Assembly (NCBI RefSeq): GCF_003339865.1
Contig: NZ_QPKV01000012.1
Location: 85,281 to 149,280 of the forward strand
DNA: 64,000 bases
Direction: 5' to 3'
From: Pedobacter chinensis
GTDB lineage: Bacteria > Bacteroidota > Bacteroidia > Sphingobacteriales > Sphingobacteriaceae
The notes beneath the pieces were generated by a model. It did not search any database. It was not told where the DNA came from and was given only the letters and a program-made list of their open reading frames with translations. Positions within the stretch are counted from its first letter, which is position 1; every line of letters starts with the position of its first letter. The position numbers were made by a program, and so were the translations under genes. Positions 17,532 to 26,541 of the stretch are shown one piece after another.

Positions 17532-17714
17532 CTACTTCCTCAATTTTCGCTTCTCATTGAGATGGCCGGTTTCCAGGTTCAACCGCTCCAGCAGGTAACG
17601 CAATAAAACCTCTCTATCTTGGTTTGCGGGGTGATATGCGTTATCTCCACCCTTTGCTGAGGATTTATTATGGTCAAAAGTTTCAAATGGTTGTGAAATA
17701 TTTTTCTCTGTCAT
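17532..17714 (-). CDS. Small hypothetical protein
   Basis: 60 aa, hydrophilic, rich in Lys, Asn and Glu; contains REVLLRYLLERLNLE, a likely amphipathic helix. I do not recognise it. It fits between two minus-strand genes without overlap. Confidence 0.45.
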   Translation of the reverse strand: MTEKNISQPFETFDHNKSSAKGGDNAYHPANQDREVLLRYLLERLNLETGHLNEKRKLRK

Positions 17715-17745
17715 AATTTAAATTTTAGGTTAAATATTTTGCCTA

Positions 17746-18312
17746 TTATTTTTTAGTTCCTGAAATTGCCAGAGCCAAACGAAGTCCAAAAAAGGAAACC
17801 TGCCCTCCGCTGCTTTTCCAACCCTCATAACGAAGGCCGAGATCTGCACTATAATGCTTCGAAATTGGAATGCTGGCACCCAAAGTCGGTCCGTAGGCAA
17901 AAGAGGTATTCAGCCGGTCTCCAAGAGTATTTGCTGCACCAAGCTCAAGGGCAGCGTAATAGATACCTTCAAAGTAATATTTTGCTCCGACTTTAATTGG
18001 AACAACACCATTCATGCTTGTTGGCTCTCCTAAATAATCGAGACGTTTTTTTACCTCATCCCTGTAGCGGAAAGTCATATAGCCCGCAGATCCGGTTAGG
18101 TTGAGGTGCTCCGAAACCTTGAATTCCACCTTTGTTGATGCCCCATATCCGTTGACATAAGTTTTAGCCGTCTTACCGGTCGGAAAGCCCATGACAAAGC
18201 CTACCGATATCTTGGGGACGGCAGTTTGATCTTGCGCCTTTACCTTTACAGTCATTAATAACAGGAAACAGATCAGAAAAGGTTGAAATGTCCATCCGGC
18301 ATAGGCACTCAT
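17746..18312 (-). CDS. Outer-membrane beta-barrel protein
   Basis: 188 aa with a signal peptide (cleavage near VKAQD) and alternating amphipathic beta strands ending in an aromatic-rich C-terminal strand (FFGLRLALAI), typical of small OmpW/PorT-like porins of Bacteroidota. Its ATG overlaps the upstream stop (ATGA), so the two are translationally coupled. Role unknown. Confidence 0.72.
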   Translation of the reverse strand: MSAYAGWTFQPFLICFLLLMTVKVKAQDQTAVPKISVGFVMGFPTGKTAKTYVNGYGASTKVEFKVSEHLNLTGSAGYMTFRYRDEVKKRLDYLGEPTSMNGVVPIKVGAKYYFEGIYYAALELGAANTLGDRLNTSFAYGPTLGASIPISKHYSADLGLRYEGWKSSGGQVSFFGLRLALAISGTKK

Positions 18313-18539
18313 AGGGAGGTCCTGTAAAAAATGTTTAACTCGGCCGCAATGCTTTCCAGGTAAGGGGCAAGCTTAAAATCTCTTGATACAAAGGATATTA
18401 CCCCTTGTTTTTTACATTCCCAAACCGTCCCAACCAGCTCTCCCTCGATGTAGACCTGGTTGCATCTTTTCTTTGGGACATCTATGCAAATGTGTTTTCC
18501 CCCGATTTCAAACTCATGGTTAAATTCTAAATCTTTCAT
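18309..18539 (-). CDS. Small hypothetical protein coupled to the beta-barrel gene
   Basis: 76 aa, soluble, with beta-rich sequence (CIDVPKKRCNQVYIEGE) and no recognised domain. It follows a strong terminator, so it probably begins a new transcription unit that continues into the beta-barrel gene through an ATGA overlap. Confidence 0.6.
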   Translation of the reverse strand: MKDLEFNHEFEIGGKHICIDVPKKRCNQVYIEGELVGTVWECKKQGVISFVSRDFKLAPYLESIAAELNIFYRTSL

Positions 18540-18564
18540 ATTTTCCTTTTTTCTTATCTGACTA

Positions 18565-18603
18565 ATAAAAAGATTTGCCGGGCGGCTAATATCCGCCCGG
18601 CAA
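18565..18603 (-). terminator. Rho-independent terminator of the efflux operon
   Basis: An 11-bp perfect GC-rich stem (TTGCCGGGCGG / CCGCCCGGCAA at 18575-18585 and 18593-18603) with a 7-nt loop, followed on the minus strand by a T-rich tract. It lies just after the adaptor stop. Confidence 0.85.
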
Positions 18604-18607
18604 TGTT

Positions 18608-19687
18608 TTATAGCGTCTGACCGCTTTTGATCTCATCGTTCGCGGGCGAAATAATCTCTGTCCCGGCTTTGATGGAACCAAAAATCTCGGTCATCTCTGT
18701 TCCCTTCATCCCTTCCTTAATGTCAACGAGCTTGGCTTTACCATTTGCAATTTCCACTACGTACTTCCGTTCTGTAGAACGCACGATAGCAGAATTAGGC
18801 ACAAGAAGCGAAGTCGCACCGGATTTAAGCGGGATTTCAACCTCGGCATACATGCCGGCCTTCAACCTGTTATCTTTATTGGCCACGTCAACCTCGACGA
18901 TTTCCTGGCGCATGTTGCCCAGTGAATTTGCAGACCGGCTGATCTTGGCCTGGCGCTGTTCCCCCGGCAGCGCATTGAAGCGGAACTTGACCATCTGGCT
19001 TAGGTCCACTTTGTCTACATAATCCTCAGGTATAGAAACTTCAAGCCTCATGTGGGTCAGGTCCTGCAATACCAGCATGGGTAGGTCCGAAGATTTGCCC
19101 GCCGACACCAGTGCTCCCGGTGATACATTCCTGTCAACGATCACCCCGTCAAAAGGCGCATATACTTTCAAGTAGTCCTGCATGGTACGTACGGAGGATA
19201 CATTTGACCGCTCAGCCTCAGCTATGGCCTTATCTCCTTTCATCCTGGAAAGCGCATTATCAAGTTCTAGCGGAGATACCGAACCTTCCTCTTTTGCTGC
19301 TTCTTTCAGACGTCTGTATTTCTCACTGCTCGCCGATGCGGTCTCCCGTGCCTGCAGGTAACGGGAATTTGCCGATTGCAATTGTGATTCGAGTTCCGGT
19401 GCTTCCAGGGTCATCAGCAGCTGGCCTTTGGTCACCTTAGAACCCAAATCGACCAGTATTGCTTTCACAAAACCATTGGCCTTGGGAAAAATGTTCACCT
19501 GGTTGAAAGGCTTGAGCACCCCGGGAATGCGGGTAAAACTGGAAAGGGCCTCTTCTTCGACCTTTGTGGTTTCATATTTGGCTTCCTTGCCGTTTTTTTC
19601 GGGACTGATGTTCACGGGCTTCTGGTTTCCGCCACACGCGGCCAGAGTACTTATAATTATTATGATGGGAATGAATCTGGTTTTCAT
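18608..19687 (-). CDS. Efflux RND periplasmic adaptor
   Basis: 359-aa lipoprotein (LAAC lipobox near residue 18) with the adaptor order: barrel-lipoyl strand (VNIFPKANGFVKAILVDLGSKV), alpha-hairpin (about 95-150), return lipoyl (VYAPFDGVIVDRNVSPGAL), beta-barrel and membrane-proximal parts. It bridges the RND pump and the TolC channel encoded upstream in the same operon (12 bp gap). No heavy-metal-binding module is present, so organic substrates are more likely than copper. Confidence 0.9.
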   Translation of the reverse strand: MKTRFIPIIIIISTLAACGGNQKPVNISPEKNGKEAKYETTKVEEEALSSFTRIPGVLKPFNQVNIFPKANGFVKAILVDLGSKVTKGQLLMTLEAPELESQLQSANSRYLQARETASASSEKYRRLKEAAKEEGSVSPLELDNALSRMKGDKAIAEAERSNVSSVRTMQDYLKVYAPFDGVIVDRNVSPGALVSAGKSSDLPMLVLQDLTHMRLEVSIPEDYVDKVDLSQMVKFRFNALPGEQRQAKISRSANSLGNMRQEIVEVDVANKDNRLKAGMYAEVEIPLKSGATSLLVPNSAIVRSTERKYVVEIANGKAKLVDIKEGMKGTEMTEIFGSIKAGTEIISPANDEIKSGQTL

Positions 19688-19699
19688 GTTGTTTATCTT

Positions 19700-22600
19700 T
19701 TAAATTCTTGTTTTTCTAGGCATTAGGTTTGGTTCTTTTAAGCTGCTTTTTTTCTGTACCCAAGCGAAAACCTGCGGAAGGATGAAGAGCGCGGCAAGGG
19801 TTGAAAAGAATAGCCCACCAATAACAGCCCTGCCGAGCGGCGCGGTCTGTTCACCGGATTCGCCCAACCCAGAGGCCATCGGGATCATCCCGGCTATCAT
19901 CGCAAAACTGGTCATCAGGATCGGCCTTAAACGAATCCCGGCACTCACCACTGCCGCCCGGGTAGAATCCTTGTAATCCAGCCTGAGTTTTTCGGCGTTG
20001 GTCACGATAAGTATCGCATTGGCCACTGACACCCCGGTGGACATGATCATCCCCATGTAGCTCTGCAGGTTAAGCGTAGAACCTGTAAGCAATAATGCGG
20101 TAAGCGACCCAAGGATTACAGCAGGAACGGTCGAAAGAACCGTCAGCGAAAGCTTGAAAGACTGGTAATTGGCCGCAAGCAGCAGGAAGATCACCAATAT
20201 CGCAAAAGCAAGTCCGCCCTGAAGAGAAGATAGTGTTTCAGTCAACAGGCTCGACATACCTTTCACTTCAGCAGTTAGTCCCTTAGGAGGCGTGCCTACG
20301 GACTTTAGTGCCTTTTCTACATCAGCAGTTGCCGTTCCAAGATCCTTTTTATAAATGTTTGCGCTCACGGTCAGAAAGCGTCTTGGCCCGGAGCGGTCAT
20401 ATTCTCCTGGAAGGTAACTGGTATTGAAAGTAGCGATGTCGCCCAGTACCGGACTGCTCTGCCCTTTAACCAAAGGAATTTCTTTGAGCTCATCCATTGT
20501 ATTCATGACATACTCTGGAACCTGTACCTGTACCTGGTAGGTATAGGCGGTTTTTTCATCGAGCCATTGGTTCTTCTCAGTAAATCGGCTGGATGAGGTA
20601 CTTGCAGTAACTGACCTTGCGATATCAACCACGTTCAGCCCAAACTGCGCCGCCTTTAATCTATCAAGGGTAATAGAAACCACGGGAATGTGCAGGGGTT
20701 GAGCAATCTGGATATCACGGAGGTAATCTATTTTTTTAAGTTTAGAGAGCACCTTATTAGCGTAAGACTCGATCTGGTCCATATCTTTTCCTGCTACTCT
20801 GATCTCAATAGGAGTTGCAGCGCCTTGGCTCATAATCTTTTCGGTCATGTCAATCGGCTCAAAGGTGATACGTAGGTCAGGAAGTTTATAAGCGATGTTC
20901 TTTCTCAGCGCATCTTTCAGCTCATCCATATTTACCTTATAATCTTCATCAAGGTTCACCTGAAGCACAGCCTCATGGGTACCGGTATTGAAGATATATA
21001 AGTTACTTGTTCCGTAACTACTCGGAATAAGCCCAACGTATCCCGAACTAACTGCGATATGGTTATCTACTGTCTGATTGATAATGGAAAGTACCTGCTT
21101 AAATTTCTCCTCGGTGCGCTCTAATCTGGTACCGTCCGGCGCTTTGATGCGTATCTGGAACTGTCCGTTGTTGAGCTTTGGCATCATATCCTTTCCAATA
21201 AAAACAAATCCCAGTCCTGCAAGAGAAATGACCAGAACTAAATAAATCCCGACAATACCTTTTTTCATCGGCATCCACCGCTGGATGATTGCCATAAACC
21301 GCACCTTCACCCTTTCAAAGAAATCATTTTTTTCCGGTTCATCCTTTTCATTTTGCAGATGCTTTTCTACCTGCTCTCCTTGCCTCTCGTCCAGGGCCTC
21401 TCCTGCATGAGCATGGATCTTACCATGGTCATAGTGCTGGTAACGTTCTTCGTTTATCATCCAGTTGGATAGAATGGGAACTAAGGTCTGGGCCACGATG
21501 AAAGAGACAACCATGGTGAAGCCAATCGAAAGGGATAGTGGCAAAAACATCGCCTTTGGTATACCGTTCATCATAAAAGATGGTGCAAATACGGCCAGAA
21601 TACACAGCAGGATGAGCAGCAGCGGGAATGCGATTTCTTCACAGGCATCGTAAATGGCTTCGCGTTTGGGCTTGCCCATTTCCAGGTGCTGATGGATATT
21701 TTCGATCGTCACCGTTGCCTGATCGACCAGGATCCCTATTGCAAGTGCCAGACCGCTCAAGGTCATGATATTTATGGTCTGACCGAACATGCCTAGTAAA
21801 AGCACCCCAATTAAAATCGATACCGGAATGGTGATCACCACGATAAGACTGCTTCGCAGATCACGCAGGAATAGCAACACCATTAGGCCCGTTAATAGTG
21901 CACCAAGACCACCTTCAGTGATCAGGCTTTTTACCGAGTTGATAACGGCAACAGACTGGTCAAATTCATAAGAGATGTGGACATCGTCCGGCAAGAGGCT
22001 CTGCATTTCGGGGATTTTGGCCTTTAAGGACTTTACCACTGACCAAGTCGAGGCGTCTGCTGTTTTGACCACAGGAATATACACAGACCGTTTCCCGTTG
22101 ATCAATGCATAATCCACGGTAACATCCGCTGCATCGGCAACCCTTGCCACATCCCTTACCAATATTGAAACGCCGTTTTTTGTAGCTATTGGAATGTTGT
22201 TGAATTCATCGACCGTTTTAACCAGGGAGTTCATAGAGGTCACCATCATGGTATTGTCCAACCTTAGATTTCCCGAAGGAGACATGACATTGAACTTGGA
22301 TAAAGCCCCTACCACCTCGTCCGGAGTCAGATTATAACTCCTTAATTTGCTCGGATCTACACTAATGGTAATCGAGCGGGAATTGGCACCGAATGGCGGT
22401 GGCGCTGAAAGCCCTGCGACAGAGGAAAACATGGGCCTGATACGCGTTGCCGCCATATCATAGATTTCTTTCAGACTGCGGGATTTGGCCGAGAGTACAA
22501 GCTGGCCTACTGGCAGTGAAGAGGCATCAAAGCGGACCACCTGCGGAGGCAAAGCGCCTGGAGGGAAGAACTTCATGGCCCGGTTAACCTGCAAGGCAAC

Positions 22601-22921
22601 TTGGGCAGAAGCCTCTGCCATATTGGTGCTTTCATAAAAACTCAGCTTTAGCATCGTCAAACCCTGAATGTTTTTGGCGGTAATATTCTTAACGCCATTA
22701 ACATAAAGAAACTGATCCTGTAGACGAGTGGAGAAGAAGCCCTCCATCTGTTGTGGAGACATACCTCCGTAGGATTCAATAACATATATTGTCGGCGAAT
22801 TAAGCTGGGGGAAAATATCTATTGGGATCTTCAGCGCACTGAGAACTGCAAAGAGCAGTAAACTCGCGGTGATCACCACTGTTGTAATCGGCTTTTTCAG
22901 GGCCGAGGTAACCATTGACAT
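19700..22921 (-). CDS. Efflux RND transporter permease
   Basis: 1073 aa, full length for the AcrB/MmpL superfamily: two sets of a first helix, large periplasmic loop and five-helix bundle. TM4 has GILVDQATVTIENIHQ, where the usual Asp-Asp proton relay is Asp-Gln. Between TM6 and TM7 there is an unusually long charged loop (about residues 490-540) with a His-containing HYDHGKIHAHAGE segment. It uses the proton gradient to expel drugs or similar compounds from periplasm or membrane. Middle gene of the tolC-RND-adaptor operon. Confidence 0.92.
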   Translation of the reverse strand: MSMVTSALKKPITTVVITASLLLFAVLSALKIPIDIFPQLNSPTIYVIESYGGMSPQQMEGFFSTRLQDQFLYVNGVKNITAKNIQGLTMLKLSFYESTNMAEASAQVALQVNRAMKFFPPGALPPQVVRFDASSLPVGQLVLSAKSRSLKEIYDMAATRIRPMFSSVAGLSAPPPFGANSRSITISVDPSKLRSYNLTPDEVVGALSKFNVMSPSGNLRLDNTMMVTSMNSLVKTVDEFNNIPIATKNGVSILVRDVARVADAADVTVDYALINGKRSVYIPVVKTADASTWSVVKSLKAKIPEMQSLLPDDVHISYEFDQSVAVINSVKSLITEGGLGALLTGLMVLLFLRDLRSSLIVVITIPVSILIGVLLLGMFGQTINIMTLSGLALAIGILVDQATVTIENIHQHLEMGKPKREAIYDACEEIAFPLLLILLCILAVFAPSFMMNGIPKAMFLPLSLSIGFTMVVSFIVAQTLVPILSNWMINEERYQHYDHGKIHAHAGEALDERQGEQVEKHLQNEKDEPEKNDFFERVKVRFMAIIQRWMPMKKGIVGIYLVLVISLAGLGFVFIGKDMMPKLNNGQFQIRIKAPDGTRLERTEEKFKQVLSIINQTVDNHIAVSSGYVGLIPSSYGTSNLYIFNTGTHEAVLQVNLDEDYKVNMDELKDALRKNIAYKLPDLRITFEPIDMTEKIMSQGAATPIEIRVAGKDMDQIESYANKVLSKLKKIDYLRDIQIAQPLHIPVVSITLDRLKAAQFGLNVVDIARSVTASTSSSRFTEKNQWLDEKTAYTYQVQVQVPEYVMNTMDELKEIPLVKGQSSPVLGDIATFNTSYLPGEYDRSGPRRFLTVSANIYKKDLGTATADVEKALKSVGTPPKGLTAEVKGMSSLLTETLSSLQGGLAFAILVIFLLLAANYQSFKLSLTVLSTVPAVILGSLTALLLTGSTLNLQSYMGMIMSTGVSVANAILIVTNAEKLRLDYKDSTRAAVVSAGIRLRPILMTSFAMIAGMIPMASGLGESGEQTAPLGRAVIGGLFFSTLAALFILPQVFAWVQKKSSLKEPNLMPRKTRI

Positions 22922-22928
22922 ATCTTTA

Positions 22929-24320
22929 TTATTTTAATGTGTTTAACAGTGAATCTACTTGGTTGGTGGCGATAGCCTTTTGAAAAAGCGCCCGGATGTA
23001 CAGATATTTTGCGTTGACAAAATCGGTTTCTGCACGGTAAAGGATGGTCAGGGCTGCATTGAGCTCAATGATGTCGGTCAGCCCGTTCTTATAAAGCGAG
23101 AGCTTCTGGCGATACCCTGCGGCCGCTGCCTTTAGCTGGTTTGGTATTTCATCGAGTCTTTTATGCGCGGTACTGATCTCAAGTCCTGCTTGAAGGGCGG
23201 CATTTGATAACATTAACCTTTCCTGCTGTAGTTCCTTTAAGTAAAAATTGCTACTGGCCTTTTGGGTCCTAAGCTTCAACTGACGCCTGCGCAGATCAAA
23301 TAAGTTATAACTGATCCCTACGCCCACGAGGTAATTTTCCCGTTGCCATTCCAAGCCATTCGAGAGACTGTTGAAATTATCATTGGCATCAATGCTTGAT
23401 CCCCTTGACCAGGCAGCAGCTTGCAGGCTTACCTTTGGATTATAGGCTTTTTTGACCAGGTTTTCCTTCTCAACGCTGCTTAGATAATTGCTTTTGTAGA
23501 AATCAAGCAGCGGATGGCTTGAACTGTCGGTCAACTTTACCGATAGGTTTACCTCAAGCGATTTTAGCCGATCCAGGATCGTACTGTCAGCGACAATACT
23601 TTCCGGATTTAGCCCGCTGATTGCTGCAATGTCGAGCTGAACCTGTCTGTAGGTATTGTCCATTTCAATATAGTTCAATCTTGATTTGGAGAGTTCGGCC
23701 CCTGCGATACTGGTATCCACACCCGGACGCACACCGCTTCTGGCAAGGGATAAAATCGAACGGTTGATCTGCTCATTGCGACTGATATTGCTTGCTTGAA
23801 TGGATAGCATGTCCTGAAGCTTTAGTAGACTCAGGTAATCATCAATAGCGATGGCCCTTGTCTGGTATCGGCGCTGGGCAAACTTGGATCGTTCAACGAC
23901 AAGTTCTGATTTGGCGACTGCATTCTGAGCTTTATAGGCACCAAAATTATAGACCTCCCAATCAAGGGAGACAATACCAAGATTAGTAAGTGTAGCCTTG
24001 GTAGTGCTTTCAGTCCTAACACCTCTGGAATTGGAGGGAACTATACCAAAGGCCATATAAGGTCCTGCCACGTTATTGTTTGAGCCCAGATCTGCCTGAT
24101 AATTAAGCTTCAGATTTGGAAGGGCATTCGCCGCGGTCTCTCTTAACTGGGCGGCACGTATATCAACTGTTGCTGAATCAGCGGCCAGTGAAGGTGAAAA
24201 AGCGGTCACGTGATCGATCAGATCAACGATCCCGATGGGCTTTGGGGAGGTTTGGGCATGGCTTTCCAGCCCCATATATAAAAGTGGGAACAAACAGAAA
24301 ATCTGTTTAATACGGATCAT
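22929..24320 (-). CDS. TolC-family outer-membrane efflux channel
   Basis: 463 aa with a signal peptide (near ESHAQ) and two repeats of long coiled-coil helices, as in TolC. It is the first gene of the efflux operon, 7 bp before the RND gene. It forms the trimeric exit duct of the tripartite pump. Confidence 0.9.
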   Translation of the reverse strand: MIRIKQIFCLFPLLYMGLESHAQTSPKPIGIVDLIDHVTAFSPSLAADSATVDIRAAQLRETAANALPNLKLNYQADLGSNNNVAGPYMAFGIVPSNSRGVRTESTTKATLTNLGIVSLDWEVYNFGAYKAQNAVAKSELVVERSKFAQRRYQTRAIAIDDYLSLLKLQDMLSIQASNISRNEQINRSILSLARSGVRPGVDTSIAGAELSKSRLNYIEMDNTYRQVQLDIAAISGLNPESIVADSTILDRLKSLEVNLSVKLTDSSSHPLLDFYKSNYLSSVEKENLVKKAYNPKVSLQAAAWSRGSSIDANDNFNSLSNGLEWQRENYLVGVGISYNLFDLRRRQLKLRTQKASSNFYLKELQQERLMLSNAALQAGLEISTAHKRLDEIPNQLKAAAAGYRQKLSLYKNGLTDIIELNAALTILYRAETDFVNAKYLYIRALFQKAIATNQVDSLLNTLK

Positions 24321-24446
24321 GTCTTTAAATTAAAATTTAAGGAAAAAGATTTGACGGACGTCTTGGACAGGAAACACGGTGATTAACCGGCCGTCGTCAC
24401 TTCATCATTTGAAGGACCTGTCAATAAAAGAAAATTGAGATAAATC

Positions 24447-24842
24447 TCAGATCCGAAAGACCTGGTTGGAAATATAAATTGGGACTGATCCGGCAATCCT
24501 GTATCTGATCTCAAGAAAATACCTGTTTAGGTTAGAGGCTAAAAGCGAAAGCCCCAAAAATAAGATGACGCCGATAAGAAAAGCTTCCAAAACAGGAAGC
24601 ACGGTTTTCTTGCGTTCATCAAGGATACACTTAAATTGTCTGGTAATTTTTGAATCCTTTCCAAGCGGAGAAAAGCTACCTTTGTACTGCGCAGCTGATT
24701 TTATTCCCCGGGCGGACTCTAAAAGGGAGAGGTTGGATAAAAAAAAGATATTGCCCAAAGAGATAATCAGGTACAGCAAGACGACTCCAATTATAGAGCA
24801 ATTTGGTACCTGCTTAACTTTCAAACCCTTCAAATTTAACAA
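24447..24842 (-). CDS. Hypothetical membrane protein (uncertain)
   Basis: 131 aa from a TTG start; no upstream ATG is available. Two strong hydrophobic segments (VVLLYLIISLGNIFFL and FLIGVILFLGLSLLA) flank a basic soluble loop. I do not recognise a family. It could be a real short protein before the efflux operon or a degraded gene. Confidence 0.35.
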   Translation of the reverse strand: MLNLKGLKVKQVPNCSIIGVVLLYLIISLGNIFFLSNLSLLESARGIKSAAQYKGSFSPLGKDSKITRQFKCILDERKKTVLPVLEAFLIGVILFLGLSLLASNLNRYFLEIRYRIAGSVPIYISNQVFRI

Positions 24843-24978
24843 CCTAAATATATAGGCGCTAAAATCTGCATTAATCTAAAAAGATGAGAGGATAAACCGC
24901 AACAAAACCGTTACAAAATATCAACAAATATTAGGTTACGATATTTCTCACCCTACTTTCGATTGTCATCGAATAATT

Positions 24979-25079
24979 TCTTTTTCCTATACTGTCCCTC
25001 CATCTTGTTGTTCAAAACTTTATCAAAATTAACCACAGCTTCACAATGCTCAAAAAGGGTCGAACTTCCGCGGGTTGAC
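24979..25079 (-). repeat. Dispersed ~100-bp repeat, copy A
   Basis: Related to copies at 40235, 44383 and 45830. On the minus strand it reads GSTRGSSTLFEHCEAVV, then NFDKVLNNKMEGQYRKKK and a stop after a short tail; most differences from the other copies are silent. This looks like the 3' end of a gene whose 5' part is missing here. Confidence 0.7.
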
Positions 25080-25097
25080 CCTACTAAGTGGCAATAT

Positions 25098-25130
25098 GAG
25101 GCATCTAAAAAGTATGCCTCTTATTTTTTA
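25098..25130 (+). terminator. Terminator-like hairpin after repeat copy A
   Basis: GAGGCAT (25098) pairs with ATGCCTC (25114-25120), followed by TTATTTTTTA on the plus strand. All four repeat copies have a different hairpin at this side. Confidence 0.65.
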
Positions 25131-25864
25131 AACATTAAGAACTTGAAAATAAGTCACTTACAATAGATTAAATTGAATTTTTCGGTTCGAACTTTTTAGA
25201 ATTTTCCCTAAAATTAAGATATACCGCAACTATTTATAAAACACCAATTGTCTAGACATCAGTGTTGAACTCCATAAACTGCTATCTAATTAGCCAAATA
25301 AGCATGTGGATTAGTTTCAATTGCGAACATCGATCAGCTTGAATATTATTCAATTATAGGATAAACGGGGGGAAATCCGTTTGGTCTAAATTTTTTTACA
25401 ATTATGCGCAATTGCCATGTAGCTTGCATTTAATTTAGAAGGTACATACCCTCGGTTTAACAACGTGATTGATTTAACACCGCCATTGAAATGAAATTTG
25501 TATTTTTTGTTTTTTGAAATAATTTGATGAAGCGGGAATTGAAAGTTCATGCATTATTTAATGCATTCCTCAACTCGCATCTAGCCTTCATTTTCATAGA
25601 ATTCGAATTATCAAGTACTCATCATCAAAAACTGAAATTCTTATTTGAATAATGGAATGAGTTTATGAGAATCATATCCTAAAAAACCCATTTTTTTAAG
25701 GCTAGAGAAAGGACATACCAAGAACAACCTCAAACCTTGGTAAATATCAAATAATGAGGGAATAATGAAAATAAAATGAATGGAATAAATTTGCCTATTT
25801 ATAAAAATGAAAGGGCAACTAGAATGCTGCCCTTAATCAATTAATGCTCACGGTGATTGGCATC

Positions 25865-26203
25865 TTAAGCAGCTACTCCTGTCATTCTTCTGCATTCTTC
25901 CGCACAAGCCTTACAAGCATCTGCACATTCCTGACAATGCTGGGTATGATGATTACTACACTCATCTCCGCATTGCTGGCAAATATCTGCGCAAATACGG
26001 CAAATGTCTTGAGCAAAAGAGCTACCCATACTCATCAATTGAGCGGCAGAGTAGCAGATGGCTGCACATTGCATATCAAGCTCAATACACCGCGCCATCA
26101 TTTTCACGTCTTCTTCCTGAGTGCATGAACTTGCACAATGATTGCAAATTGAAGCACACTTTAAGCATGCATCAATACAGTTTTTCCATTCATGGTATCC
26201 CAT
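25865..26203 (-). CDS. Cys-rich four-helix-bundle copper-binding protein (Csp-like, DUF326)
   Basis: 112 aa with 19 Cys, arranged as CxxxC repeats along four predicted helices (CIDACLKCASICNHC, DICRICADICQQCGDEC, CQECADACKACAEEC). This is the pattern of cytosolic copper storage proteins (Csp3-like), which hold many Cu(I) ions inside the bundle. There is no signal peptide. It stands alone but complements the copper cluster at the left edge. Confidence 0.88.
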   Translation of the reverse strand: MGYHEWKNCIDACLKCASICNHCASSCTQEEDVKMMARCIELDMQCAAICYSAAQLMSMGSSFAQDICRICADICQQCGDECSNHHTQHCQECADACKACAEECRRMTGVAA

Positions 26204-26402
26204 AACTTTAATTTTTTAGGGTTATAAAAAAAATTCCTATATAGATAACATGGTTATTTCCAGGCGGTTTCATTTTGTTTAAGAAAAGCTTTAATCCCGT
26301 GATATGATGCTTGTTTAAACGGTAGAAGAATAAGAAACTGGTTCTCGTATTCAAATAAGGAGGAATAGTGATAAATTAAATTCTCAACACCTACTTTAAG
26401 AT

Positions 26403-26433
26403 TTTGCACATCATTTTATTAGTATTATATTTG
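26403..26433 (+). promoter_or_regulatory. Consensus Bacteroidota promoter of the fluoride operon
   Basis: TTTG at 26403-26406, exactly 19 bp, then TATATTTG at 26426-26433. Predicted transcription start is about 26439-26440, the first base of the riboswitch. Confidence 0.8.
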
Positions 26434-26439
26434 CAATAC

Positions 26440-26493
26440 GGAAATGGTGTCCTTCCGATTCAACCGCTTTTTTCAAAAGCTGATGGCGCCTAC
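26440..26493 (+). ncRNA. Fluoride riboswitch (crcB motif)
   Basis: The sequence contains the conserved parts of the crcB motif in order: GGAAATGGTGTCC, a CC run, AACCGC, a short variable stem (TTTTTTCAAAA), then GCTGATGGCGCCTAC. It starts right at the predicted transcription start and precedes an operon with enolase and a CLC-F antiporter, two known fluoride-riboswitch targets. It should turn these genes on when fluoride binds. The pairing was judged by eye only. Confidence 0.85.
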
Positions 26494-26541
26494 AATAGAA
26501 ATTCCAGCAGGTAATAAAATCTGCCGGTCAAAGTATTGTAG

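Larger units (their letters stand above)
24843..25864. other. 1-kb gene-free, AT-rich region with repeat copy A
   Basis: No complete gene is recognisable. It holds repeat copy A (24979-25079) with its terminator hairpin and otherwise very AT-rich sequence, which suggests decayed accessory DNA. Confidence 0.6.

Noticed and set aside
24979..25079. tRNA or tmRNA 3' end in the repeats because of the TTCGAAC stretch
   Set aside because: No 5-bp T-arm stem, acceptor stem or CCA-proximal pairing can be built, and the copies vary in a codon-like way.
25844..26128. Plus-strand ORF over the Cys-rich protein
   Set aside because: Antisense shadow; the minus-strand frame has the regular CxxxC helices.
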